Assembly (NCBI GenBank): GCA_963720645.1 | Contig: CAVRFX010000022.1 | Span: 186,001 to 250,000, forward strand | Source: RYN-230 sp963720645 | Lineage (GTDB): Bacteria; Actinomycetota; Actinomycetes; Streptosporangiales; Streptosporangiaceae | Direction of reading: 5' to 3' | Length of the DNA: 64,000 bases | Shown: positions 43,590 through 51,813 of the stretch, in pieces | How positions within the stretch are numbered: position 1 is the stretch's first letter | Layout: every line of letters begins with the position of its first letter | Notes under the pieces: model-generated | Databases searched by the model: none | Told to the model about the DNA's origin: nothing | Seen by the model: the letters and a program-made list of their open reading frames with translations, nothing else | Made by a program: the position numbers and the translations under genes

Positions 43590-44126
43590 CTACTTACCAG
43601 CCTTCCCGACCTTGCGGCGGATCTGCTCACCCTGGTACCGGATGCCCTTGCCCTTGTACGGGTCGGGCTTGCGCAGCTTCCGTATGTTGGCCGCGACCTC
43701 GCCCACCAGCTGCTTGTCGATTCCCTCGACGACGAGCCGCGTGGGTGTCTCGACGCGGAACGTGATCCCGTCCGGCGGCGTGATGGTGACGGGGTGGCTG
43801 AAGCCCAGGGCGAATTCCAGGTTCGAGCCCCGGGCCTGCACCCGGTACCCGACGCCGACGATCTCGAGCGTCTTGCTGTAGCCCTGGGTCACGCCGGTCA
43901 CCATGTTGGCCACCAGGGTGCGGGACAGCCCGTGCAGCGCGCGCACCTTGCCCTCGTCGTTCGGGCGGGTCACCTTGAGGGTGCCGTCCTCGCGCGCGAT
44001 CTCGATGGGCGGGCTGAGCTCGAGCGCCAGGCTGCCCTTGGGGCCCTTGACGCTGACCTCGCGGCCGTTGATCGTGACATCGACGCCCCCGGGGATCTCC
44101 ACGGGGAGCCGTCCGATTCGTGACAT
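43590..44126 (-). CDS. rplF: 50S ribosomal protein L6
   Basis: 178 residues; MSRIGRLPVEIPGGVDVTIN, RTLVANMVTGVTQGYSKTLE and the C-terminal DPYKGKGIRYQGEQIRRKVG are the L6 markers. Two L6 repeats expected by length. 10 nt after rpsH. Confidence 0.97.
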   Translation of the reverse strand: MSRIGRLPVEIPGGVDVTINGREVSVKGPKGSLALELSPPIEIAREDGTLKVTRPNDEGKVRALHGLSRTLVANMVTGVTQGYSKTLEIVGVGYRVQARGSNLEFALGFSHPVTITPPDGITFRVETPTRLVVEGIDKQLVGEVAANIRKLRKPDPYKGKGIRYQGEQIRRKVGKAGK

Positions 44127-44136
44127 CGCGGTCTCC

Positions 44137-44535
44137 CTACCAGACGTAGGCGAGGACTTCCCCGCCTACCCCGCGCTTGTTCGCCTGCTTGTCGGTCATC
44201 AGGCCGTTCGAGGTGGAGATGATCGCGACGCCGAGGCCGCCGAGCACCCGGGGCAGGTTGTCCTTCTTGGCGTACACCCGCAGGCCGGGCTTGGAGACCC
44301 GCTTGATGCCCGCGATGGAACGCTCCCGGGTCGGCCCGAACTTCAGGGCCAGCACGAGGCTCTTGCCCACGTCGGCGTCTTCCACGGTGTAGCCCGCGAT
44401 GTAGCCCTCCTGCTGGAGGATCTGCGCGATCCGGACCTTGATCGTGGAACTGGGCATGCCCACGGTGTCGTGGTACGCCGAGTTGGCGTTGCGCAGACGG
44501 GTCAGCATGTCTGCGATCGGGTCGGTCATTGACAT
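44137..44535 (-). CDS. rpsH: 30S ribosomal protein S8
   Basis: 132 codons; SMTDPIADMLTRLRNANSAY, IKRVSKPGLRVYAKKDNLPR and LGVAIISTSNGLMTDKQANK are diagnostic. ATG 44535 or 44529 may be used. S8 organises the 16S central domain and can autoregulate the spc operon in other bacteria. 131 nt separates it from rpsZ; that gap shows nothing further. Confidence 0.96.
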   Translation of the reverse strand: MSMTDPIADMLTRLRNANSAYHDTVGMPSSTIKVRIAQILQQEGYIAGYTVEDADVGKSLVLALKFGPTRERSIAGIKRVSKPGLRVYAKKDNLPRVLGGLGVAIISTSNGLMTDKQANKRGVGGEVLAYVW

Positions 44536-44666
44536 GGCCTGAAGGCCCTCCTCGCCGTGGTTTCCCGCGGGACCTGCGGCGTGGTCAGTGGGCGCGGCTC
44601 GCGCCCAGGTCGGTCGGCGGCCGGCGCGCGGTGCGCGCCAGCCTGGTCGGCGGCAGCGGCTTGCTG

Positions 44667-44852
44667 CTACCAGCTGGACTTCGTGATGCCCGGCAGCTCA
44701 CCACGGTGGGCCATCGAGCGGAAGCAGATCCGGCACAGGCCGAACCTGCGGTACACGGCGCGCGGCCGCCCGCATCGGGAGCACCGGGTGTACCCGCGCA
44801 CCTTGAACTTGGGCGTCCTGTTCGCCTTGACGACTAGCGCCTTCTTCGCCAC
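44667..44852 (-). CDS. rpsZ: 30S ribosomal protein S14, short zinc type
   Basis: 61 residues; AKKALVVKANRTPKFKVRGY and CSRCGRPRAVYRRFGLCRIC give two CxxC pairs, so this is the zinc-binding type Z form. GTG start with GAGGA overlapping the rplE stop region. Confidence 0.96.
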   Translation of the reverse strand: MAKKALVVKANRTPKFKVRGYTRCSRCGRPRAVYRRFGLCRICFRSMAHRGELPGITKSSW

Positions 44853-44855
44853 TCC

Positions 44856-45443
44856 TCAGCTCTCCTTGAACGGGAATCCGAGCCGACGCAGCAGCGAGCG
44901 GCCCTCATCGTCGGTGGTCGCCGTGGTCACGAGCGTCACGTCCATGCCACGCTGACGGTCCACCTGGTCGGCGTCGATCTCATGGAACATGAGCTGCTCG
45001 TTCAGCCCGAACGTGTAGTTCCCGCGGCCGTCGAACTGCCGGTCGGACAGCCCGCGGAAGTCACGGATCCGGGGCAGGGCCAGCGACAGCAGCCGGTCGC
45101 AGAACTCCCACATCCGGTCGCCGCGCAGCGTCACGTGCGCGCCGATGGGCATGCCCTCGCGCAGCTTGAACTGGGCGATGGACTTCCGGGCCCGGGCGAT
45201 CGCGGGCTTCTGCCCGGTGATCACCGCGAGGTCACGGACCGCGCCGTCGATCAGCTTGGCGTCCCGGGCCGCCTCGCCGACCCCCATGTTGACCACGATC
45301 TTGGTCAGCGTGGGGATCTGCATCACGTTGGCGAACCCGAACTCCTCGCGGAGGGCCGGGGCGATCTCCTGCCGGTAACGCAGCTTGAGCCGCGGTGCGG
45401 GCGCGGCGCTCCGGGGCGCGCGCTCTTGCGTGGTGGTAGTCAT
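44856..45443 (-). CDS. rplE: 50S ribosomal protein L5
   Basis: 195 residues; RLKLRYRQEIAPALREEFGF, LTKIVVNMGVGEAARDAKLI, GQKPAIARARKSIAQFKLRE and RIRDFRGLSDRQFDGRGNYT are canonical. L5 binds 5S rRNA and contacts the P-site tRNA. The ATG overlaps the rplX stop by one base (TGATG). Confidence 0.97.
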   Translation of the reverse strand: MTTTTQERAPRSAAPAPRLKLRYRQEIAPALREEFGFANVMQIPTLTKIVVNMGVGEAARDAKLIDGAVRDLAVITGQKPAIARARKSIAQFKLREGMPIGAHVTLRGDRMWEFCDRLLSLALPRIRDFRGLSDRQFDGRGNYTFGLNEQLMFHEIDADQVDRQRGMDVTLVTTATTDDEGRSLLRRLGFPFKES

Positions 45444-45801
45444 CAGAAGTCCTTACCGCCCGGGCGGGAGATCCGGACCTTGGTGCCGTCGTCGTCGTAC
45501 CGGAACCCGGCGCGGGCCGCTTCTTGGTGTCCGGGTCGATCAGCTGGACGTTGCTCACGTGGATGGGCGCCTCGGTGTTCGTGATGCCGCCTTCCTTGGC
45601 GCCACGAGCTCCCTGGTAGTCCACCTTCTTGTTCTTGCGGACCATGTTGACGCCCTGGACCAGGACCCGCTGCCGCTCGGGGTCAGCGAGGATGACCGTG
45701 CCCTCCCGGCCACGGTCGCGGCCCGCGACGACCACCACGTGGTCGCCCTTCTTGATCTTCATGCGCGGCGGCCTGGCCGTCGCACTGTCTTTCTTAGCCA
45801 T
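45443..45801 (-). CDS. rplX: 50S ribosomal protein L24, one frame break
   Basis: About 119 residues after repair. Core MKIKKGDHVVVVAGRDRGRE, then LVQGVNMVRKNKKVDYQGAR and HVSNVQLIDPDTKK. The C-terminal AGFRYDDDGTKVRISRPGGK lies in a different frame: restoring one base after DTKK, near 45520, joins them and ends at a TGA overlapping rplE. I choose ATG 45801 (MAKKDSATARPPR) because AGGAAGG precedes it by 6 nt; the alternative ATG 45762 has no clear ribosome-binding site. L24 is a 50S assembly initiator, so the break is almost certainly a sequence error. Confidence 0.9.
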
Positions 45802-45827
45802 CGCGGCCTTCCTGCTGCTGGTGCTCA

Positions 45828-46196
45828 TCACAGCACCTCCGGCGCGAGCGAGATGATCCGCATGAACCGCTTCTCACGCAGCTCACGGCCGACCGGGCCG
45901 AAGATGCGGGTGCCGCGCGGGTCACCGCCGTCCCTGATCAGGACGGCGGCGTTCTCGTCGAAACGGATATAGGAACCGTCGCCGCGGCGGCGCTCCTTGC
46001 GGGTGCGCACCACGACCGCCTTGACGACATCGCCCTTCTTCACCCCGGCACCGGGAAGGGCATCCTTCACTGTCGCCACGATGACATCACCGATGCCCGC
46101 GTATCGCCGGCCGGAGCCGCCGAGCACGCGGATACACAAGATCTCCTTGGCACCGGTGTTGTCGGCGACCTTAAGCCGCGACTCCTGCTGGATCAC
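45828..46196 (-). CDS. rplN: 50S ribosomal protein L14
   Basis: 122 residues; MIQQESRLKVADNTGAKEIL, RRYAGIGDVIVATVKDALPG and IRFDENAAVLIRDGGDPRGT are diagnostic. GTG start. It sits between rpsQ (57 nt upstream) and rplX. Confidence 0.97.
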   Translation of the reverse strand: MIQQESRLKVADNTGAKEILCIRVLGGSGRRYAGIGDVIVATVKDALPGAGVKKGDVVKAVVVRTRKERRRGDGSYIRFDENAAVLIRDGGDPRGTRIFGPVGRELREKRFMRIISLAPEVL

Positions 46197-46253
46197 GTCA
46201 ACTCCTGCTTCCTGACGCCGGGGTTCTCGCGGGGGTGTGCCCCGCGGTGGTAA

Positions 46254-46535
46254 CTACTTGGCCTTCTCCAGGATCTCCGCGACGCGCCAGCGCTTCGTCG
46301 CGGACATCGGCCTGGTTTCCATCAGCCGCACCCGGTCGCCGACGCCGCAGGCGTTCTCGCCGTCGTGCGCCGTGTACTTCTTGGTGCGCCGGATGACCTT
46401 GCCGTACTTGGGGTGCTTCACACGGTCCTCGACGATGACCACGACGGTCTTGTCCATCTTGTCGCTGACCACGTAACCTTCGCGGATCTTGCGGTAGCCC
46501 CGGCCGGGCACACCGCCCTGCTCGACGTCACTCAC
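46254..46535 (-). CDS. rpsQ: 30S ribosomal protein S17
   Basis: 93 residues; RKIREGYVVSDKMDKTVVVI, RVKHPKYGKVIRRTKKYTAH and GDRVRLMETRPMSATKRWRV are typical of the S17 OB fold. GTG start overlaps the rpmC end by 8 nt. Confidence 0.96.
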   Translation of the reverse strand: MSDVEQGGVPGRGYRKIREGYVVSDKMDKTVVVIVEDRVKHPKYGKVIRRTKKYTAHDGENACGVGDRVRLMETRPMSATKRWRVAEILEKAK

Positions 46536-46764
46536 TGTCTTCCGCCTCCTCCACCAAGGTCACAATGCCAAGCTCGCGTTCCCGCTTCACCGTGTAGATG
46601 CGGGCGATCTCCTTACGGACGGCACGCAGCCGCCCGTGGCTCTCCAGCTGGCCGGTCGCGGCCTGGAACCGCAGGTTGAACAGCTCCGTCTTGGCTTCCG
46701 CCAGCTTGGTGTTCAGCTCTTCCTCGCTGGAACTCCGCAGGTCAGCAGCGGCCAGGCTCGCCAT
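46528..46764 (-). CDS. rpmC: 50S ribosomal protein L29
   Basis: 78 residues; SEEELNTKLAEAKTELFNLR and GQLESHGRLRAVRKEIARIY are the two L29 helices; L29 lies at the peptide exit tunnel. The ATG overlaps (TGATG) the stop of a 25-codon mini-ORF produced by a junction duplication, so initiation here may be coupled to it and not to rplP directly. Confidence 0.96.
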   Translation of the reverse strand: MASLAAADLRSSSEEELNTKLAEAKTELFNLRFQAATGQLESHGRLRAVRKEIARIYTVKRERELGIVTLVEEAEDSE

Positions 46765-46895
46765 CAGCCCTCACCCACTTCACGGGTCTCGAACTTTGCC
46801 CCTTCAGCTGGCAGAGCATAGGGAGCTTGTGCGCTCGCCATCAGCCCTCACCCACTTCACGGGTCACGAACTTGCACTTCATTGGGAGCTTGTGC
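46756..46895 (-). repeat. Tandem duplication of the rplP-rpmC junction
   Basis: Two direct copies: 46756-46832 (77 bp) and 46833-46895 (63 bp). The first 32 bp are identical, and both end gagcttgtgc. Copy one has 14 extra bases in the middle. The segment covers the last codons of rplP plus the first codons of rpmC. Confidence 0.9.
46764..46841 (-). CDS. 25-codon mini-ORF between rplP and rpmC
   Basis: ATG 46841 overlaps the rplP stop (ATGA) and its TGA overlaps the rpmC ATG (TGATG), so it is translationally coupled on both sides. It begins MASAQAPYALPAEG and ends KFETREVGEG. The first three residues copy the L29 start (MAS), and the last ten copy the L16 end (KFVTREVGEG) with one change. It arises from the tandem junction duplication; a 14-nt difference shifts the middle out of the L16 frame. 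Whether the peptide is stable is unknown; it may only keep ribosomes flowing from rplP to rpmC. Confidence 0.6.
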   Translation of the reverse strand: MASAQAPYALPAEGAKFETREVGEG

Positions 46896-47260
46896 ATGGC
46901 ACGCCGGAGCGCCTCGCGGGCCACCGGCTCCGCCACCCCGGACAGCTCGAACATCACGCGGCCGGGCTTGACGTTGGCCACCCACCACTCGGGCGAGCCC
47001 TTGCCGGAACCCATCCGGGTCTCCGCCGGCTTCTTGGTCAGCGGCCGGTCCGGGTAAATCGTGATCCACACCTTGCCGCCACGCCGGATGTGCCGGGTCA
47101 TGGCGATACGGGCGGACTCGATCTGCCGGTTGGTCACGTAGGCGTGCTCGAGGGCCTGGATGCCGTACTCACCGAACGCCACCCGGGTGCCGCCCTTGGC
47201 GACCCCGTGCCGGTCCGGCCGGTGCTGCTTGCGGTACTTCACCCTGCGCGGGATAAGCAT
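46841..47260 (-). CDS. rplP: 50S ribosomal protein L16
   Basis: 139 residues; MLIPRRVKYRKQHRPDRHGV, RHIRRGGKVWITIYPDRPLT and MGSGKGSPEWWVANVKPGRV are diagnostic. L16 helps position tRNA at the A site/PTC. 2 nt after rpsC. Its 3' end is duplicated downstream. Confidence 0.97.
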   Translation of the reverse strand: MLIPRRVKYRKQHRPDRHGVAKGGTRVAFGEYGIQALEHAYVTNRQIESARIAMTRHIRRGGKVWITIYPDRPLTKKPAETRMGSGKGSPEWWVANVKPGRVMFELSGVAEPVAREALRRAMHKLPMKCKFVTREVGEG

Positions 47261-47262
47261 GA

Positions 47263-48119
<857 letters not shown>

Positions 48120-48120
<1 letters not shown>

Positions 48121-48470
48121 TAGCGGGACCTCCCCTTGGGTTCATCCGAGACGATTACCGTGATGTGGCTGGTGCGCTTGTTGATCCGGTAGCCCCGGCC
48201 CTGCGCCCGTGGCCGGAATCGCTTCAGCGTCGGCCCTTCGTCCACCCACGCCCGGCTCACCACCAGCGAGCCGGCGTCTGCCTGCTGGGCATGCTCAGCA
48301 TTGGCGATGGCGCTCGCGAGCACCTTGCCAACCGGGTCACTGGCTGACTGCGGCGCAAAGGCCAGCGCCGCCTGCGCCTCCTCGGCAGGCATGCCGCGGA
48401 TGAGGTCCACCACGCGGCGGGCCTTCCGCGGCGTGACGCGCACATACCGCGCCTTCGCCCTTGCTTCCAT
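48120..48470 (-). CDS. rplV: 50S ribosomal protein L22
   Basis: 116 residues; ARYVRVTPRKARRVVDLIRG and FRPRAQGRGYRINKRTSHIT are the L22 signatures; the extended loop lines the exit tunnel near the macrolide site. Overlaps rpsC by one base. Confidence 0.97.
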
Positions 48471-48508
48471 GCTTCTCTCTCGCTCTCTAGTGGTTGCTCG
48501 TGCCTGGT

Positions 48509-48787
48509 CTATCGGCGGCTGCGCCGGTCATCCCGCACGTGACTGCGGAACGTGCGGGTGGGCGCGAACTCGCCGAGCTTGTGGCCGACCATGGCCTCCG
48601 TGATGAACACCGGCACGTGCTTACGGCCGTCGTGCACCGCGATCGTGTGGCCCAGCATCGCAGGAACGATCATGGAACGCCGCGACCACGTCTTGATCAG
48701 GTTCCTGGTGCCCTTCTCGTTCTGCACGTCCACCTTCTTGATCAGGTGGTCGTCGACGAACGGGCCCTTCTTGAGACTACGAGGCAT
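48509..48787 (-). CDS. rpsS: 30S ribosomal protein S19
   Basis: 92 residues; MPRSLKKGPFVDDHLIKKVD, RRSMIVPAMLGHTIAVHDGR and KLGEFAPTRTFRSHVRDDRR are canonical. 12 nt after rplB. Confidence 0.97.
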   Translation of the reverse strand: MPRSLKKGPFVDDHLIKKVDVQNEKGTRNLIKTWSRRSMIVPAMLGHTIAVHDGRKHVPVFITEAMVGHKLGEFAPTRTFRSHVRDDRRSRR

Positions 48788-48799
48788 CGTTGGGTGCTC

Positions 48800-49633
48800 C
48801 TACCGCTTCTTCTTGCTGCGCCTGCGGACGATCAGCCGGTCGCTGGGCTTGTGGGCTTTCCGGGTCCGGCCCTCGGGCTGGCCCCAGGGGCTGACCGGGT
48901 GCCGGCCGCCGGAGCTCTTGCCCTCGCCGCCACCCAGCGGGTGGTCAACCGGGTTCATCGCGACGCCGCGGACGGAGGGGCGGTGCCCCTTCCACCGGTT
49001 GCGCCCCGCCTTGCCGAGCTTGATGTTGCCCTGCTCGGCGTTGCCGACCTCGCCGACGGTGGCCCGGCACGCCGCGTCAACCCGCCGGATCTCGCCGGAG
49101 GGCATCCGGAGCTGGGCGTAGCCGCCGTCCTTGGCCAGCAGCTGGACCCCGGAGCCGGCCGATCGCGCGATCTTCGCGCCGCCGCCGGGCCGGAGCTCGA
49201 TCGCGTGCACCACGGTGCCGGTCGGGATGTTCCGCAGCGGCAGGCAGTTGCCCGGCCGGATGTCGGACCCGGGGCCGTTCTCCACCCGGTCGCCCTGGGA
49301 CAGCCCCTGCGGCGCGAGGATGTAGCGCTTCTCGCCGTCGGCGTAGTGCAGAAGCGCGATCCGGGACGTCCGGTTGGGGTCGTACTCGATGTGCGCGACC
49401 TTGGCCGGCACGCCGTCCTTGTCGTGCCGCCGGAAGTCGATCAGCCGGTAGGCGCGCTTGTGGCCGCCACCCTGGTGCCGTGCGGTGATCCGGCCGTGCA
49501 CGTTACGGCCGCCGCGGGAGTTCAGCGGGCGGACCAGCGACTTCTCCGGCTCACCACGGGTGATCTCAGAGAAGTCCGCGCCACTCGCGCCCCGGCGTCC
49601 CGGGGTGGTGGGCTTGTACTTGCGGATAGCCAT
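48800..49633 (-). CDS. rplB: 50S ribosomal protein L2
   Basis: 277 residues; MAIRKYKPTTPGRRGASGAD, NVHGRITARHQGGGHKRAYR, and the PTC-proximal RGVAMNPVDHPLGGGEGKSS with the conserved His. 34 nt after rplW. Confidence 0.97.
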   Translation of the reverse strand: MAIRKYKPTTPGRRGASGADFSEITRGEPEKSLVRPLNSRGGRNVHGRITARHQGGGHKRAYRLIDFRRHDKDGVPAKVAHIEYDPNRTSRIALLHYADGEKRYILAPQGLSQGDRVENGPGSDIRPGNCLPLRNIPTGTVVHAIELRPGGGAKIARSAGSGVQLLAKDGGYAQLRMPSGEIRRVDAACRATVGEVGNAEQGNIKLGKAGRNRWKGHRPSVRGVAMNPVDHPLGGGEGKSSGGRHPVSPWGQPEGRTRKAHKPSDRLIVRRRSKKKR

Positions 49634-49667
49634 GTGTGCTCAAGCTCCTTGTGATGTGGCCGGTGGC

Positions 49668-49976
49668 CTAGCTGACCGGGCCGCCGAAGACATCGATGCG
49701 CTCCCCCTCGGCGAGGCTGACGATGGCCCGCTTGGTGGCCGCTCGCTGGCCCCAGCCGAACCGGGTGCGGCGGCGCTTGCCCGGCCGGTTGAGCGTGTTG
49801 ACGCCGGTCACCTTGACCCCGAACACGGCCTCGACCGCCTGCCGGACCTGGGTCCGGTTGGCGTCGCGGGCGACCAGGAAGGTGTACTTGCCGTCGTCGG
49901 CAAGCCGGTACGTCTTTTCCGAGATAACCGGGCGCAGCAGGATGTCCCGGGGGTCCGGGATCCGGATCGAGCTCAC
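49668..49976 (-). CDS. rplW: 50S ribosomal protein L23
   Basis: 102 residues; DILLRPVISEKTYRLADDGK, NRTQVRQAVEAVFGVKVTGV and KRRRTRFGWGQRAATKRAIV. L23 is the exit-tunnel docking site for trigger factor and SRP. GTG start overlaps the rplD stop (GTGA). Confidence 0.97.
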   Translation of the reverse strand: MSSIRIPDPRDILLRPVISEKTYRLADDGKYTFLVARDANRTQVRQAVEAVFGVKVTGVNTLNRPGKRRRTRFGWGQRAATKRAIVSLAEGERIDVFGGPVS

Positions 49977-50746
49977 TGCTCCTCAGCCTCCTTCGGGGTG
50001 GTGCGGCGACGGGGAGCCGCGGACTCGGCCGCAGGCGCGGACTCCGATCCGGCCTTGGGCTTGCTCGCCCGCCGCTTCGGGGCCTCCGCCTCATCCGTGC
50101 TGGCGGGCCGGCCGGTGAACGCGGACAGGGCCGCTTCGGTGAACACGATGTGCTCACTGGCCAGCACGTCGTAGGTGTTCAGCTGGCCGGTGGCCAGCAG
50201 CCGCACGCCCGGCGCGTTGCGCAGGCTCTTCCAGGTCAGCTCGTCCTCGGCATCCGCCACGACCAGGACCCGGACGTTGAGCCTGGCGTCCAGCAGCCCG
50301 ATGGCCGTGCGCAGCACGGCCATCGCGTCACGGGTCCGGGGCTGATCGCCGTCCACGAAGCCGCTGACCACGGCGACCCGGCCGTTGGCGGCCCGGTCGG
50401 ACAGCGCCCCGCGGAGCGCGGCGGCCTTCATCTTCTTGGGCGTCCGCTGCACGTAGGAGCGGGGCTGGGGGCCGTGCACGGTGCCACCGCCCGCGTACTG
50501 CGGGGCGCGCAGCGAACCCTGGCGGGCCCGGCCGGTGCCCTTCTGGCGGTAGGGCTTCTTGCCGCCGCCGCGGACCAGGCCGCGGGTCTTGGTGGCGTGG
50601 GTGCCCTGCCGGGCCGCGGCCTCCTGGGCCACGACCACCTGGTGGATCAGCGGCACGTTGACCGGCGCGCTGAAGATCTCGTCCGGAAGCTCCACATCCG
50701 GGCCTGCCTGGCCGGACGGGGAGACGACGCTGACGGTGGCACTCAC
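49973..50746 (-). CDS. rplD: 50S ribosomal protein L4 with C-terminal extension
   Basis: 257 residues. KTRGLVRGGGKKPYRQKGTG and RQGSLRAPQYAGGGTVHGPQ form the tunnel loop; NTYDVLASEHIVFTEAALSA ends the core. About 45 Lys/Ala/Glu-rich residues follow. GTG start overlaps rplC (GTGA) with GGAGG upstream. Confidence 0.96.
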   Translation of the reverse strand: MSATVSVVSPSGQAGPDVELPDEIFSAPVNVPLIHQVVVAQEAAARQGTHATKTRGLVRGGGKKPYRQKGTGRARQGSLRAPQYAGGGTVHGPQPRSYVQRTPKKMKAAALRGALSDRAANGRVAVVSGFVDGDQPRTRDAMAVLRTAIGLLDARLNVRVLVVADAEDELTWKSLRNAPGVRLLATGQLNTYDVLASEHIVFTEAALSAFTGRPASTDEAEAPKRRASKPKAGSESAPAAESAAPRRRTTPKEAEEQ

Positions 50747-51411
50747 GAGGCCTCCTTCGTGGCGGCCTGCGGCGCCCGGACGGCGCTGCGGACCAGGATC
50801 AGGCCGCCCTTGGGGCCGGGAACGGCCCCGCGGATCAGCAGCAGGCCGCGCTCGGCGTCCACCCCATGCACGGTAAGGCTGGGGGTGGTGGTGCGGACGC
50901 CGCCCATCCGGCCGGCCATCCGCAGTCCCTTGAAGACCCGGCCCGGGGTGGCGCAGCCGCCGATGGAGCCAGGCGAGCGGTGCTTGCGCTGGGTGCCGTG
51001 CGAGGCGGACAGGCCCTTGAACCCGTGCCGCTTCATGACGCCCGCGGTGCCCTTGCCTTTGCTCTTGCCGGTCACGTCGACCAGGTCACCGGCGGCGAAC
51101 GTCTCCGCGGTGACCTCCTGGCCCAGCGTGTAGTCGGTCGCGTCATCGGTCCGCAGCTCGACGAGGTAGCGGCGCGGGGTCACCGAGGCCTTGGCGAAAT
51201 GGCCGGCCACGGGCTTGGTCACCCGGCGCGGGTCGATCTCGCCGTAACCCAGCTGCACGGCCGAGTACCCGTTGGCGTCGGGAGTCCGTACCGCGGTCAC
51301 GACGCAGGGGCCCGCCGCGACCACGGTCACGGGAACCATCCGCCCGTCGGCGTCGAAGACCTGGCTCATGCCCAGCTTCGTGCCGAGGACGCCCTTGGTG
51401 TGCTTGGTCAT
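50743..51411 (-). CDS. rplC: 50S ribosomal protein L3
   Basis: 222 residues from ATG 51411 (MTKHTKGVLGTKLGMSQVFD). KGKGTAGVMKRHGFKGLSAS and HRSPGSIGGCATPGRVFKGL form the PTC-reaching loop. Second gene of the S10 operon, 13 nt after rpsJ. Confidence 0.97.
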   Translation of the reverse strand: MTKHTKGVLGTKLGMSQVFDADGRMVPVTVVAAGPCVVTAVRTPDANGYSAVQLGYGEIDPRRVTKPVAGHFAKASVTPRRYLVELRTDDATDYTLGQEVTAETFAAGDLVDVTGKSKGKGTAGVMKRHGFKGLSASHGTQRKHRSPGSIGGCATPGRVFKGLRMAGRMGGVRTTTPSLTVHGVDAERGLLLIRGAVPGPKGGLILVRSAVRAPQAATKEAS

Positions 51412-51424
51412 GTCGGTGCGTTCC

Positions 51425-51733
51425 TCAGAGCTTGATCTCGATGTCAACGCCGGCGGGCAGGTCCAGCCGCATCAGCGAGTCGACCGTCTTCGGCGTCGGG
51501 TCGATGATGTCGATCAGCCGCTTGTGCGTGCGCATCTCGAAGTGCTCCCGCGAGTCCTTGTACTTGTGCGGGGAGCGGATGACGCAGTAGATGTTCTTCT
51601 CCGTGGGCAGCGGGACAGGCCCGGCAACCCGCGCGCCCGTGCGCGTCACCGTGTCAACGATCTTCCGCGCCGAGCTGTCGATGACCTCGTGGTCATAGGC
51701 CTTGAGCCGGATGCGGATCTTTTGTCCCGCCAT
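51425..51733 (-). CDS. rpsJ: 30S ribosomal protein S10
   Basis: 102 residues; KIRIRLKAYDHEVIDSSARK, PLPTEKNIYCVIRSPHKYKD and MRTHKRLIDIIDPTPKTVDS. S10 also partners NusB in antitermination. First gene of the S10 operon, starting only 41 nt after the tuf terminator, so its promoter must be in or near the hairpin, or it depends on read-through. Confidence 0.97.
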   Translation of the reverse strand: MAGQKIRIRLKAYDHEVIDSSARKIVDTVTRTGARVAGPVPLPTEKNIYCVIRSPHKYKDSREHFEMRTHKRLIDIIDPTPKTVDSLMRLDLPAGVDIEIKL

Positions 51734-51774
51734 GTGCCTTCCGTGTCCTTCGTCTTAGAGAGCCGTTGGGCAGT

Positions 51775-51807
51775 GCTAGCCCGGGGGGACGAACCCCCCG
51801 GGCTAGC
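51775..51807 (-). terminator. tuf terminator
   Basis: gctagcccgggggg (51775-51788) pairs perfectly with ccccccgggctagc (51794-51807) around a 5-nt loop, 6 nt after the tuf stop codon. A very strong stem; no U tract. Confidence 0.8.
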
Positions 51808-51813
51808 GGCCTA

